DNA from: Chloroflexota bacterium | Lineage (GTDB): Bacteria; Chloroflexota; Anaerolineae; Anaerolineales; UBA4823 | Length of the DNA stretch: 14,011 nt | Assembly (NCBI GenBank): GCA_030636125.1 | Contig: DAOVXM010000015.1 | Coordinates: forward strand, 1-14,011 | Direction of reading: 5' to 3' | Shown here: piece after piece, positions 6,079 through 14,011 of the stretch | How the letters are laid out: each line of letters begins with the position of its first letter | How positions within the stretch are numbered: the first letter of the stretch is position 1 | Notes under the pieces: model-generated | What the model saw: only the letters and a program-made list of their open reading frames with translations | Databases searched by the model: none | Told to the model about the DNA's origin: nothing | Position numbers and translations under genes: made by a program

Positions 6079-6454
6079 TAAATGGATGTAATGGGCTTTT
6101 TCAACATGTTTTACCCATAATCATGACCAAAATGCATTAATTGAAACGCTTTTTTGCCAAAATCGTAAAATTGATATCAACGAATTACGAAAATAGCTTG
6201 CCCATATACGACTTTTTCCCTATAATTAGACCAACTATCACCACGTGTTGATCACCAAGCCTTATCAGAGTTCTATAATATTTTATCAGTCTCACCAGCG
6301 GGTGGTCATATCCACGTTATACAAGTTGTTACACTAATAGATGTCGTCTTAGGAGGTGATGCCGTATAGACAAACTTATAGACTAGGTACATATCTCTAA
6401 AAGTAGTAGGTTCAACTCATTTTTATTCCACACTTAATAGAAGGAGAGAAACAA
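5960..6454 (+). other. Long intergenic/5' UTR region of the aapJQMP operon
   Basis: Past the possible 40-aa frame there is a weak inverted repeat, TGTTGAA (6060-6066) with TTCAACA (6100-6106), followed by GTTTTA; it may be a poor terminator. A good promoter lies at 6198-6226 and a second TATAAT at 6274-6279 with no clear -35. TTATCAG occurs at 6262 and 6283, 21 bp apart, flanking that second -10; this is a possible operator. A perfect anti-16S match AGGAGGTGAT (6351-6360) has no suitably placed start codon. I recognise no known riboswitch class here. Confidence 0.5.
6198..6226 (+). promoter_or_regulatory. Sigma-70-type promoter for aapJQMP
   Basis: TTGCCC (6198-6203), a 17-bp spacer and consensus TATAAT (6221-6226). 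Transcription would start near 6233, giving a 5' UTR of about 220 nt. Confidence 0.6.
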
Positions 6455-7570
6455 ATGTCCCGTAAAACATTTTTATTACTAACCTCATTAATAGTCATGG
6501 CTTTGCTCATTGCAGCCTGTGGCACCAGTGAGACAATTGTAGAAACAGTGATCGTGACGGTAGAGGTGCCAGCAGAGGCTGAAGAGGCACCCGCCCAAAT
6601 TGTATCCGTTGGCCGTGGAGATATTTATAACCGGGTGAAAGAACGCGGCAAATTAGTATGCGGTAGCCGTACAGACCTGCTTGGCTTCGGTTATCTCGAC
6701 GCCGACGGACGCAACATCGGCTTCGATATCGACCTGTGCCGTGCTGTAGCAGCCGCAGTGCTCGGCGATCCTGAAGCTGTAGAATTCGTCCCCTTGACAG
6801 CGGCCGAGCGAGGCCCTGCGTTGCAAACGGGTGAGATCGACATGCTCAGCCGGAATGTTACCTGGACGTCCACCCGTGATTCCCAATGGGGTAACTACAC
6901 CACTGTGATGTTCTACGATGGTCAGGGCTACATTGTCCGCAAGGATAGTGGGATCACCGATGTTAGCCAGATGGATGGTGCTACCGTCTGCGTGACGACC
7001 GGTACGACCACCGAGTTGAATTTAGCTGATGACTTCCGCCAACAGGGTTTATCCTTCGAAGCGGTTACCTTTGAGGACACCCCCTCAGTATACAACGCTT
7101 ATGATGAAGGGCGTTGCGACGCGGCCACCAGTGACAAGTCACAACTGGCGGCTATCCGTATGGGTTTAGCTGATCCCGATGCGCACGTCATTCTCGACGT
7201 CACCATCTCCAAAGAACCCCTCACTCCTGCCGTACCTCACGGCGACGACCAATGGTTCGATATTGTAAAAATGGTCATGTATGGGCTGATCAACGCTGAA
7301 GAACTGGGCGTTACCCAGAGCAATGTTGACGAAATGGCCAGCGGTGACAATATAAAGGTGCGCCGCTTGTTGGGGGCTGAAGGCGAATGGGGTCAGGCGG
7401 ACCTTGGGTTAGATGCAGATGCTATGGCCGTTGCACTAAAGGCCGTCGGCAACTATGGTGAAATCTATGATCGCTATATGGGTCCCCAGGGAGATGCATT
7501 TGTTCTGCCTCGCGGAATAAACCAACTCTGGAACGATGGCGGTTTGATCTACGCACCACCAATGAAATAA
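6455..7570 (+). CDS. aapJ: General L-amino-acid ABC transporter, substrate-binding lipoprotein
   Basis: 371 residues. A lipoprotein signal peptide ends in LIAAC with lipidated C22. A Val/Thr/Glu-rich linker (about 23-50, ETVIVTVEVPAEAEEAP) is typical of Chloroflexota lipoproteins. From about residue 58 it is a family-3 solute-binding protein of the AapJ/BztA type, with VKERGKLVCGSRTDLLGFGY, GFDIDLCRAVAAAVLGD, LQTGEIDMLSRNVTWTSTRD, YDGQGYIVRK and GRCDAATSDKSQLAA. It captures polar and acidic amino acids outside the membrane and delivers them to AapQM. AAGGAGAG lies just before the ATG at a suitable distance. In this presumed Gram-type-atypical lineage the protein is tethered rather than free in the periplasm. 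It is first in the four-gene operon; the exact substrate range is inferred from the family. Confidence 0.94.
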   Translation: MSRKTFLLLTSLIVMALLIAACGTSETIVETVIVTVEVPAEAEEAPAQIVSVGRGDIYNRVKERGKLVCGSRTDLLGFGYLDADGRNIGFDIDLCRAVAAAVLGDPEAVEFVPLTAAERGPALQTGEIDMLSRNVTWTSTRDSQWGNYTTVMFYDGQGYIVRKDSGITDVSQMDGATVCVTTGTTTELNLADDFRQQGLSFEAVTFEDTPSVYNAYDEGRCDAATSDKSQLAAIRMGLADPDAHVILDVTISKEPLTPAVPHGDDQWFDIVKMVMYGLINAEELGVTQSNVDEMASGDNIKVRRLLGAEGEWGQADLGLDADAMAVALKAVGNYGEIYDRYMGPQGDAFVLPRGINQLWNDGGLIYAPPMK

Positions 7571-7588
7571 ACAAGCCATCTACTTACA

Positions 7589-7621
7589 GGGTGCAGTCTT
7601 GTGAAAGACTGCACCCTTATT
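7589..7621 (+). terminator. Hairpin between aapJ and aapQ (partial terminator)
   Basis: GGGTGCAGTCTT (7589-7600) and AAGACTGCACCC (7605-7616) form a perfect 12-bp stem with a GTGA loop, followed by TTATTG. Hairpins after binding-protein genes in ABC operons are known to protect the upstream mRNA and let only part of transcription continue. That would give more AapJ than permease. Confidence 0.75.
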
Positions 7622-7630
7622 GAAATATCT

Positions 7631-8830
7631 ATGGCTGCAAACCAGGCTCCTCCTTCAAAAATCCAAATAAGTAGCGATATACCTTTCTGGCGGGACGAAC
7701 GCGTCCTGAGGGTTATAGCACAGATCGTTTCATCAGTACTGGTCATTGGTTTTATTATTTTCCTTGTGATCAATTTTTTTGAGGCTGCCGAACAGCGTGG
7801 GCTATCACTAGGGTATGACTTTCTTAAAGAAGCGGCTGGTTTTCCGATCAGCGAATCGCTGATTCCTTATGATCCAGCAAAATCATTCGCTTATGCATTC
7901 CTAATTGGTATTCTCAATACATTAAAGGTCTCCCTAATCGGCATCGTCGCTGCGACCATCCTGGGTACGCTGGTTGGTCTGGCACGTCTCTCATCAAACT
8001 GGCTTGTCAGCCGGATCGCATTAATCTTTATTGAATTTCACCGCAATATCCCCCTGCTGATTTATCTCTTCTTATGGTTTTTTGTCGTCGGGCAGAGACT
8101 ACCTCCGGTCAAAGACAGCATCCAGGTGCCAGGGCTCATATTCCTCAACCAACGCGGCTTGTATTTGGCCTGGCCGCGCCTGACTTCAACTGGATATATA
8201 TTCCTAATTTTCGTTATTCTGGGCATCGGATTGTCGATCATCGCTTTTGTCGTCCTGCGCCGTTTGCGTGAGACAACCGGACAATCGACCTACTTTGGTG
8301 CTGTCAGCCTTGGTTTCCTGATCGTGTTTCCCATCATCGGTTGGTTCATCGCCGGGGGTGAACCCCTCATGATCGATGTCCCATTTCTAGACGGCTTTAA
8401 TTTCAAGGGGGGATTGCGCCTCACGCCGGAATTTGCCGCCTTATTTGTGGGTTTGGTCTTATACACTGCTGCCTATATTGCTGAGGTGGTGCGCGCCGGC
8501 ATTCAGGCGGTCAGCAAAGGACAGGTGGAGGCAGCTTCGGCCGTTGGTCTCAGCAGTTTCCAAGTTCTCGGATTGATCATCATCCCACAAGCCATGCGAG
8601 TAATCATCCCACCACTCATCAGCCAATACCTAAACCTGACCAAGAACTCCAGCTTAGCCATCGCTATCGGCTACCTGGACGTCTTCTTTGTGGGCCGGAC
8701 CATCATCAACCAGGCTGGACGCGCTGTCCCGGTATTCTCGATGATCATGGTCACCTACCTGACCATCAGTATTATCACTTCCCTCATTATGAATTTTTAT
8801 AACCGTCGCATTCAGTTTAAAGAAAGGTAA
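7631..8830 (+). CDS. aapQ: General L-amino-acid ABC transporter, permease AapQ
   Basis: 399 residues from ATG 7631. An in-frame GTG at 7601 was rejected because it lies in the loop of the intercistronic hairpin. No clear Shine-Dalgarno precedes the ATG. About eight hydrophobic segments are present. An N-terminal segment and a long insertion separate the two halves, as usual for AapQ/BztB, which are longer (about 400 residues) than ordinary amino-acid permeases. LNTLKVSLIGIVAATILGTLVGLARL marks the start of the permease domain. The ATPase-contacting EAA loop is VEAASAVGLSSFQVLGLIIIPQA. It pairs with AapM to form the channel. Confidence 0.93.
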   Translation: MAANQAPPSKIQISSDIPFWRDERVLRVIAQIVSSVLVIGFIIFLVINFFEAAEQRGLSLGYDFLKEAAGFPISESLIPYDPAKSFAYAFLIGILNTLKVSLIGIVAATILGTLVGLARLSSNWLVSRIALIFIEFHRNIPLLIYLFLWFFVVGQRLPPVKDSIQVPGLIFLNQRGLYLAWPRLTSTGYIFLIFVILGIGLSIIAFVVLRRLRETTGQSTYFGAVSLGFLIVFPIIGWFIAGGEPLMIDVPFLDGFNFKGGLRLTPEFAALFVGLVLYTAAYIAEVVRAGIQAVSKGQVEAASAVGLSSFQVLGLIIIPQAMRVIIPPLISQYLNLTKNSSLAIAIGYLDVFFVGRTIINQAGRAVPVFSMIMVTYLTISIITSLIMNFYNRRIQFKER

Positions 8831-8885
8831 TAGTGAGCAATCCGCTAAGTGATGCTCAACAACTCTTAAAGCGAGTTTTGAATCT

Positions 8886-10091
8886 ATGACATCCAAAGCA
8901 GAAGAAATACGCCCTCCGGAACCACCAGGTCTTTTGACCTGGATGCGCCACAATTTGTTCAGTTCCTGGTTCAACGCCTTGCTGACAATCATCTCCGTGG
9001 CATTCATCTTTTTTGCTGTACGAGGCATCGTTAACTGGGTGTTCTTCACGGCTGACTGGACACCTGTTTTAGAGTTCCCACTCTTATATATGATAGGTCA
9101 GTATCCCAGGGACCAAATGTGGCGCATCGCTATATTGCTCTGGACGACCACTTTCCTCTTCGGAGTAAGTTGGGGCTTATGGGGCGACCTGGTGCGCCCT
9201 TTCGCCATCACTATAGGTGTCCTCCTGGCTCTGGCTGCCTTTTTCCCCACTTCGTCAGAATCGTATACGCTTGCAGTTCGCGTAGCACTGATTATTAATC
9301 CGATCTTGATTTTTGTCGGTTACCAGGTTGGGCGGTTAAAGAATATTACAGGTAGACTTGTAGTGATCGCCTGGCTCGTCCTTTTTATCATAACTCCTAT
9401 CTTGCTGCGTGGGTTTAACGAAAGCGAAACGCTACCCATTGTAGAAACCACGCTATGGGGTGGCCTGGTCGTGACCATCCTGCTCGCAGCAGGTGGTATC
9501 ATCCTGTCATTTCCAATTGGGGTTGCTCTAGCCTTGGGCAGGCGTTCTTCGTTGCCGGTAGTGAAAATATTCTCGACCTTATTCATCGAGGTAGTACGAG
9601 GGGTGCCCCTCGTGACCATCCTTTTTATGTTTTCCATCATCTTAGCCCTCTTCCTGCCCCCCGAATCACGCCTCGACCGTTTGATGCGTGCTTTGATGGC
9701 GATGACCGTTTTCAGCGCAGCTTATATGGCTGAAAATGTACGCGGTGGCTTACAGGCGGTTCCACCCGGCCAGGAAGAAGCTGGGAAAGCGGTTGGATTG
9801 AACAACCTTAAGATTATGACTTTTATCGTTTTGCCCCAAGCCCTGCGCTTGGTCATCCCCGCTATTGTTGGTCAATTTATCAGCCTGTTTAAAGACACCA
9901 CGCTGGCCATTATCGTCGGCATCAGCGAACTTCTATTTATTGGTAAATCAATCATCAACTCTGACCCCACATTTATCCAAAGACAGCTCGAGGTGTTTTT
10001 ATTCATCGCGTTCTTATTCTGGATTATCAGTTATGCCATGTCATCTGCCAGCCGGCAGCTAGAGTCGCAGCTCGGCGTTGGCGAACGCTAA
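8886..10091 (+). CDS. aapM: General L-amino-acid ABC transporter, permease AapM
   Basis: 401 residues with several membrane segments in the first 190, then the core permease domain (from [20 protein letters not shown], about 188). The EAA loop reads [41 protein letters not shown] and [16 protein letters not shown] are typical of AapM/BztC. It lies 55 nt after aapQ and 14 nt before aapP, in the same order as the characterised aapJQMP and bztABCD operons. No strong ribosome-binding site is visible; [15 protein letters not shown] is a plausible cytoplasmic start. Confidence 0.93.
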   Translation: MTSKAEEIRPPEPPGLLTWMRHNLFSSWFNALLTIISVAFIFFAVRGIVNWVFFTADWTPVLEFPLLYMIGQYPRDQMWRIAILLWTTTFLFGVSWGLWGDLVRPFAITIGVLLALAAFFPTSSESYTLAVRVALIINPILIFVGYQVGRLKNITGRLVVIAWLVLFIITPILLRGFNESETLPIVETTLWGGLVVTILLAAGGIILSFPIGVALALGRRSSLPVVKIFSTLFIEVVRGVPLVTILFMFSIILALFLPPESRLDRLMRALMAMTVFSAAYMAENVRGGLQAVPPGQEEAGKAVGLNNLKIMTFIVLPQALRLVIPAIVGQFISLFKDTTLAIIVGISELLFIGKSIINSDPTFIQRQLEVFLFIAFLFWIISYAMSSASRQLESQLGVGER

Positions 10092-10105
10092 ACAAGGAGC
10101 GCTTT

Positions 10106-10867
10106 ATGAGTGAACCAACAAACGAAACCAGTTCGGATGAACCGATCATCATTTGCCGGGACGTGCACAAGTGGTTCGGCAACTTCCATGCCTTAAAAGG
10201 CATCGATATGGATGTCAATCCAACAGAGGTGATCGTCATATTCGGTCCCTCCGGCTCGGGTAAATCCACCTTCATCCGCACCCTCAATCGCCTTGAAGAA
10301 CACCAACAGGGACAGATCATCGTGGATGGTATCGAGTTGAGCCACGATGTGCGCAATATAGAGAAGATACGCATGGAAACCGGGATGGTCTTCCAGCAGT
10401 TTAACTTATTCCCGCATCTCAGTGTCATGCAAAATATCACCCTTGCCCCCATCTGGGTGAGGAAATGGAAAAAACAAAAAGCCGAAGAGGTATGCATGGA
10501 ATTGCTGGAAAGGGTTGGCATTCCAGAACAGGCAGAGAAATACCCTGCCCAACTCTCCGGTGGCCAGCAGCAACGCGTGGCGATCGCGCGCGCTTTAGCC
10601 ATGCAGCCCAAGATCATGCTATTCGATGAGCCCACATCGGCGCTCGACCCGGAGATGATCAAGGAGGTGCTGGATGTAATGGTTGAATTGGCTCAGAGTG
10701 GTATGACCATGCTGGTAGTCACTCACGAGATGGGTTTCGCCAAAGGCGTATCCGACCGGATGTACTTCTTCGATGAAGGAAAAATTGTTGAAAGTGGCAC
10801 ACCCCATGATATTTTCCAAAATCCTCAAGAGGACCGTACCAAACTATTTCTATCTCAAATCCTCTAA
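10106..10867 (+). CDS. aapP: General L-amino-acid ABC transporter, ATPase AapP
   Basis: 253 residues, the full length of polar-amino-acid ABC ATPases. Walker A is GPSGSGKST (47-55), Q-loop Q97 ([11 protein letters not shown]), signature LSGGQQQR (150-157), Walker B IMLFDEP (170-176), D-loop SALD, and switch His H207 (VVTHEM). It powers import through AapQM. AAGGAG lies 7 nt before the ATG. Confidence 0.96.
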   Translation: MSEPTNETSSDEPIIICRDVHKWFGNFHALKGIDMDVNPTEVIVIFGPSGSGKSTFIRTLNRLEEHQQGQIIVDGIELSHDVRNIEKIRMETGMVFQQFNLFPHLSVMQNITLAPIWVRKWKKQKAEEVCMELLERVGIPEQAEKYPAQLSGGQQQRVAIARALAMQPKIMLFDEPTSALDPEMIKEVLDVMVELAQSGMTMLVVTHEMGFAKGVSDRMYFFDEGKIVESGTPHDIFQNPQEDRTKLFLSQIL

Positions 10868-10909
10868 CCCATTAACGCCTACACCACGATATTGCTCTTC
10901 ATGGAATGG

Positions 10910-10954
10910 AAAAATGGTGTGCCTTGGAAAAAACTCCCAACGCACACCATTTTT
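10910..10954. terminator. Bidirectional intrinsic terminator between convergent operons
   Basis: AAAAATGGTGTGC (10910-10922) and GCACACCATTTTT (10942-10954) pair over 13 bp, with a further TTGG/CCAA inside the loop. The A/T flanks give a T-run on both strands. It can therefore end aapJQMP on the plus strand and the archease-rtcB-lipoprotein operon on the minus strand. Confidence 0.88.
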
Positions 10955-11009
10955 ATAAGACTTCTATCCGGATTTTCTTTGGCCTTTGTAGTTACTCTAC
11001 AAATTTCAA

Positions 11010-11477
11010 TTACTGCGTAAACTCACCCACCAGTTCCCCATTTACCCAAACCGTATAGGTACCATCCGGGAAGCTGCCCAAGTTAATGCTGGTTTTGAAA
11101 GGCTGCAAAACTTGTATGCAGATCACATCAGGTTCAGATAATGAGTACAGCTCAACTTGAATGCGATTCTGGGTGTCCGGCTCGCTCGCTTCAGCCCTGA
11201 GAATATGACATGGTGTGGGCAACTCCCCTTCTAATTCCAACACGATTTGCAGTGGATAACTCTCGAGGATCAAGAGTTCGCTTACGTTGATAGTAACAGC
11301 TCCACGCGTCATATTCTCTTCACCTGGAATCGGATCCAGGGGTGAACGAGTACCGCTTTCTAATGTGGATTGAGCATTTGTGTTTCGGTCAAGCGTTGAT
11401 CCCCCAAGCTGTCCAGCACAAGCTGCTAGCGTGAGTGCAAATAAAACGTTCAAAAATACGGCGAATTTAAAAGACAT
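11010..11477 (-). CDS. Small lipoprotein of unknown function
   Basis: 155 residues. The signal peptide ends in the lipobox LAAC with lipidated C20. A Ser/Thr/Asn-rich linker runs to about residue 60. A compact beta-rich domain follows, with LPTPCHILRAEASEPDTQNRIQVELYSL, DVICIQVLQPFKTSINLGSFPDGTYTVWVNGE. Two Cys (in TPCH and VICI) could form a disulphide. I recognise this as resembling conserved hypothetical lipoproteins in Chloroflexota but know no function. The ATG at 11477 directly follows GGAGAGGAAA; a GTG four codons earlier lies within that ribosome-binding site and was rejected. It follows rtcB by 79 nt on the same strand, with only a weak 5-bp hairpin between them (11523-11535). Confidence 0.82.
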   Translation of the reverse strand: MSFKFAVFLNVLFALTLAACAGQLGGSTLDRNTNAQSTLESGTRSPLDPIPGEENMTRGAVTINVSELLILESYPLQIVLELEGELPTPCHILRAEASEPDTQNRIQVELYSLSEPDVICIQVLQPFKTSINLGSFPDGTYTVWVNGELVGEFTQ

Positions 11478-11556
11478 TTTCCTCTCCACAGCATTAATTC
11501 AACTTAAGGACGCTCTGGAAAGGGGAAATGTTCCCACCTTATATTCATATCGTCAA

Positions 11557-13008
11557 TTACCCTTTAATCACGGCAACCGGCACCAACCTGGCCACTCTAC
11601 GAGCAATCCCGGCCCCAACAACAGTGCTAACCACTTCGTCAACATCCTTATAAGCCTGAGGGGCTTCTTCGGCTAAACCGGCCATCGACCCAGCGCGTAT
11701 TTGGATGCCTCTGGACTGCAATTCCTTACGCAAATCCTCTCCCCATACCGTTTTCTTTGCCTTACTGCGGCTCATCACACGACCAGCCCCATGACAGGAG
11801 GAACCAAATGAGCGCTCCATGCTGCCTTCTGTTCCAACCAAAACCCAGGAAGCTGTACCCATACTGCCCGGTACTAAAACTGGCTGACCAATAGGCCGAT
11901 ATTCTTCTGGTAAGCCCTCAAAACCTGGTCCAAAAGCGCGTGTTGCACCCTTGCGATGGACACAAACTTTAATCCTTTCACCGTTTATTTTATGCGTCTC
12001 GATTTTACCCATGTTGTGAGCAATATCATAAACCTGATACAAACCCCAATTTTTCACCTTGCCAGCCAGGGTTTCCTCAAAAGCTTTACGTGCATAGTGG
12101 GCCAGCACTTGACGGTTGGCGAAGGCATAGTTTGCCGCGCAACGCATTGCTGCAAGGTAATCCTGACCTTCTGGGGAATCCAATGGAGCGCAAACCAGCT
12201 CGCGGTCTGGTAGTGTAATTCCATAGCGACGCACTGCCCCTTGGAGCTCTCGAACATAATCTGTGCATATCTGGTGACCAAACCCCCGCGAGCCGCAATG
12301 AATTTGAACCACCAAATTACCTTCTGCCAATCCCATAACCTGGGCCGCACGGGCATCAAAGACCTGGTCAACCAGGTCTACTTCGATAAAGTGATTCCCC
12401 GCTCCCAGAGTGCCGACTTGAGAGCGACCGCGCTCCTTAGCTCGTTTGCTTACTTTGTCAGGGTCAGCACCATCAAGTCGCCCGTTCTCTTCGGTTCGAC
12501 GCACATCTGCCTCGGAAGCATATCCCCGTTTCTTTGCCCATTGACTACCTTGAATACAGACTTGATCCAGCTCTGTCACACTCATACGCAAATGACCCTT
12601 TTTCCCGACCCCACTCGGACAGTAGTGATTTAGAGCGGATGCCAAATCGTCAATATATGCCTGCGCTTCCCCGAGCTCAATTTGAGAAGCCAACAGACGT
12701 ACACCACAATTAATATCATAGCCAATGCCGCCGGGTGATATCACCCCTGTCGGGTATCGCGTTGCTGCCACACCACCAATAGGAAAACCATAACCTTGAT
12801 GCATATCAGGCATCACCAGGACATGTCCAACTAATCCAGGAAGGGTTGCTGAGTTTACCGCCTGTTCGAGAGATCTATCTTTCATGACAGCCTCTAGCAA
12901 ACGTTTAGTCGCGAAAATACGCACTGGCACCTGCATGTCGTCGCGATAGGTTTTCGGTATCTCCCACTCATAATCGTTAATTTTTTTTAGTTCTTGTAGG
13001 CTGATCAT
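11557..13008 (-). CDS. rtcB: RtcB, 3'-phosphate/5'-OH RNA ligase
   Basis: 483 residues, full length and without an intein. RtcB joins a 2',3'-cyclic phosphate or 3'-phosphate end to a 5'-OH using GTP and Mn2+, in tRNA splicing or RNA repair. Visible metal ligands are D98 and C101 (GYDINCGVR), H206 (GAGNHFIEV), H237 ([12 protein letters not shown]) and H331 (DIAHN). The guanylylated His is H351 in [25 protein letters not shown] (67-81) is also signature sequence. ATG 13008 is chosen because GAAGG lies 7 nt upstream; a GTG two codons earlier is less likely. The archease gene is 55 nt upstream on the same strand and should encode its activating partner. Confidence 0.96.
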   Translation of the reverse strand: MISLQELKKINDYEWEIPKTYRDDMQVPVRIFATKRLLEAVMKDRSLEQAVNSATLPGLVGHVLVMPDMHQGYGFPIGGVAATRYPTGVISPGGIGYDINCGVRLLASQIELGEAQAYIDDLASALNHYCPSGVGKKGHLRMSVTELDQVCIQGSQWAKKRGYASEADVRRTEENGRLDGADPDKVSKRAKERGRSQVGTLGAGNHFIEVDLVDQVFDARAAQVMGLAEGNLVVQIHCGSRGFGHQICTDYVRELQGAVRRYGITLPDRELVCAPLDSPEGQDYLAAMRCAANYAFANRQVLAHYARKAFEETLAGKVKNWGLYQVYDIAHNMGKIETHKINGERIKVCVHRKGATRAFGPGFEGLPEEYRPIGQPVLVPGSMGTASWVLVGTEGSMERSFGSSCHGAGRVMSRSKAKKTVWGEDLRKELQSRGIQIRAGSMAGLAEEAPQAYKDVDEVVSTVVGAGIARRVARLVPVAVIKG

Positions 13009-13063
13009 GCACACACCTTCTACAAATCCGAGTGAAAGCCCAACATCAATACTCTACAGTCAC

Positions 13064-13477
13064 TCATACATCGAAGACAATATTCACTTCAAATCCCCGC
13101 TTAGTTTCTCTGATTTTCAAGTTATGATAAGTCACCGCCTTGATTTCCTTCTCCTGGGAGGCAAGAGGCGCGCCTCCCAATTTAGCCAACAATTTCCCGT
13201 CAGTGAGCTTAAGGTCAAATTTATCAAACCCTAGGCTTTCCATCTCTCCCAGGTATAGTAATTCTTCCAAAAAAGTGACTAATGTGCTCTCTGGATCATA
13301 AGCTGATACTTCCAACTCACGTGTCAGGTATGGATCTGTCTGCAGGCGGGTGCCTGATATTGAATACCTACCGCGCGCCGCTCCCGCTAACAGTGTGACC
13401 AAATAAGGAGCCCAGACTTCAAGTTCCCACTCTGCGGTATGTTCGAGCTCACAGTAACCAGAGATTCGATCTTCCAT
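13064..13477 (-). CDS. Archease, RtcB-activating protein
   Basis: 137 residues, the usual archease length. Archease speeds RtcB guanylylation and allows multiple turnover. Family signatures are the N-terminal ELEHTAEWELEVWAP (10-24), YDPESTLVTFLEELLYLGE in the middle, and EIKAVTYHNLKI plus the final FEVNIVFDV with the conserved near-terminal Asp. The usual HTAD metal-site motif reads HTAE, a conservative Asp-to-Glu change that may still bind metal. The ATG has only a weak AAG upstream. A TATAAT on this strand at 13504-13499 may be its -10, giving a very short leader. Confidence 0.92.
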   Translation of the reverse strand: MEDRISGYCELEHTAEWELEVWAPYLVTLLAGAARGRYSISGTRLQTDPYLTRELEVSAYDPESTLVTFLEELLYLGEMESLGFDKFDLKLTDGKLLAKLGGAPLASQEKEIKAVTYHNLKIRETKRGFEVNIVFDV

Positions 13478-13515
13478 CTTAATTCATTACTTATCTTCAT
13501 TATATCTCAGTATGC

Positions 13516-13545
13516 TTGCCAAATCTTCCTGATTGCTCTTATAAT
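13516..13545 (+). promoter_or_regulatory. Promoter of the FhaA-like gene in the divergent spacer
   Basis: TTGCCA (13516-13521), an 18-bp spacer and TATAAT (13540-13545). A TATAAT for the divergent archease operon lies at 13504-13499. The two promoter regions are packed into about 95 bp and may influence each other. Confidence 0.6.
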
Positions 13546-13571
13546 TGCCCAACAACACAAGAAGTTCTATT

Positions 13572-14011
13572 ATGAGTATCCTTAAAGACAAGCTTACCAA
13601 ACTTGAAAGCCATTTACAAACACTGATCGAGGGTAGTGCGGCAAGGTTATTCCCTTCCGATATACTACAAGAAGACCTTGCCCACCGCTTAATACAAGCT
13701 ATGCAAGCTGAGATCAAGACTCAACCTGATGGGCAGGTTATTGCACCTAACGTGTATACATTGGTTATACACCCTTTAATGGGGGAAGAGCTACGCGCTA
13801 ATATAATCTTATACGATGATCTAGCCCGGGCAATTCAAGACGCTGGAACGGAGTCTGGATTCCTGTTCCTGCAGCCACCAACAGTATGTATTGAGGAAGA
13901 TCCACAGGTACCACCACAAGAATATTTGGTTTTAGCTCGAATCCACCAGCAAGATTTAGCCCATACCACAGATATGGAACCGCATGATTTCCCAGACAGT
14001 ATTCCATATCC
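13572..14011 (+). CDS. FhaA-like protein, DUF3662 N-terminal domain (3' end beyond window)
   Basis: 146 codons are visible and the frame stays open to the right edge. MSILKDKLTKLESHLQTLIEGSAARLFPSD and the following helices, then PNVYTLVIHP and the beta region to about residue 120, match the DUF3662 domain found at the N-terminus of FhaA. There it precedes a linker and a C-terminal FHA domain that binds phosphothreonine. FhaA proteins usually act with PknB-type kinases and cell-wall synthesis. The FHA domain itself is outside the window, so that part is inferred. The ribosome-binding site is weak (AAGAAG about 9 nt upstream). Confidence 0.8.
   Translation, partial: MSILKDKLTKLESHLQTLIEGSAARLFPSDILQEDLAHRLIQAMQAEIKTQPDGQVIAPNVYTLVIHPLMGEELRANIILYDDLARAIQDAGTESGFLFLQPPTVCIEEDPQVPPQEYLVLARIHQQDLAHTTDMEPHDFPDSIPY

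Noticed and set aside
6359..6400. 13-codon leader peptide starting at the ATG inside the perfect Shine-Dalgarno
   Set aside because: The ATG is only two bases from GGAGG, too close for efficient initiation, and there is no run of a single regulatory amino acid codon. It is kept only as an orphan-SD observation.
7601..7630. GTG start for aapQ
   Set aside because: The codon is in the loop of the 12-bp terminator-like hairpin; ATG 7631 is the sensible start.
9320..9640. Minus-strand 106-codon frame
   Set aside because: It is fully antisense to aapM, whose product is clearly a permease; the composition is that of a shadow frame.
10027..10662. Minus-strand 211-codon frame
   Set aside because: It is antisense to the end of aapM and most of aapP, with no domain or ribosome-binding site. 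It is long only because the coding strand is constrained.
12241..12633. Plus-strand 130-codon frame
   Set aside because: It is antisense to rtcB, which has all catalytic residues intact.
1..14011. CRISPR array, tRNA or rRNA genes, phage or defence system
   Set aside because: No regularly spaced long repeats, cloverleaf-like segments, rRNA sequence or characteristic phage or defence proteins were seen on either strand.

Overview
The window looks like chromosomal DNA of a Chloroflexota bacterium, most likely Anaerolineae. This rests on protein style rather than a marker gene: lipoproteins with Val/Thr/Glu-rich linkers, a DUF3662-type FhaA N-terminus, an archease-RtcB pair, and a mix of Shine-Dalgarno, SD-less and leaderless starts. 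No rRNA, tRNA, CRISPR array or intact mobile element was found. Only one mobile-element relic is present.

Left part (1-2335, all minus strand). A membrane diguanylate cyclase (GGEEF motif) runs off the left edge. Its ~400-nt leader holds two consecutive c-di-GMP-I (GEMM) riboswitch aptamers and a terminator hairpin. The 3' closing strand of the gene-proximal aptamer can pair with the terminator's 5' arm. This predicts that the product of the enzyme switches off its own gene. The cyclase also lacks the usual allosteric I-site arginine. Just upstream lies a truncated, mutated transposase.

Two-component region (2493-5415, plus strand). Five TTCACAA-like heptamers, exactly 11 bp apart, sit over the promoter of a small exported DUF2680-like protein. 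They are followed by an OmpR-family response regulator and a BaeS-like histidine kinase. The regulator appears to be transcribed leaderless from a TATAAT placed 7 nt before its ATG. The repeats are the natural candidate binding site for this regulator.

Transport region (5456-10954, plus strand). A YbaK/EbsC-type deacylase comes first. After a ~500-nt spacer with a promoter and long 5' UTR comes a complete general L-amino-acid ABC transporter, aapJQMP. A strong hairpin after aapJ probably gives extra binding protein relative to the permeases. A 13-bp hairpin with A/T flanks closes the operon and can serve the convergent operon too.

Right part (11010-13477, minus strand). Archease, RtcB RNA ligase and a small lipoprotein lie head to tail, suggesting an RNA repair/tRNA splicing-type operon. 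Divergent from it, with its promoter in the shared spacer, an FhaA-like (DUF3662) gene starts at 13572 and leaves the window on the right.
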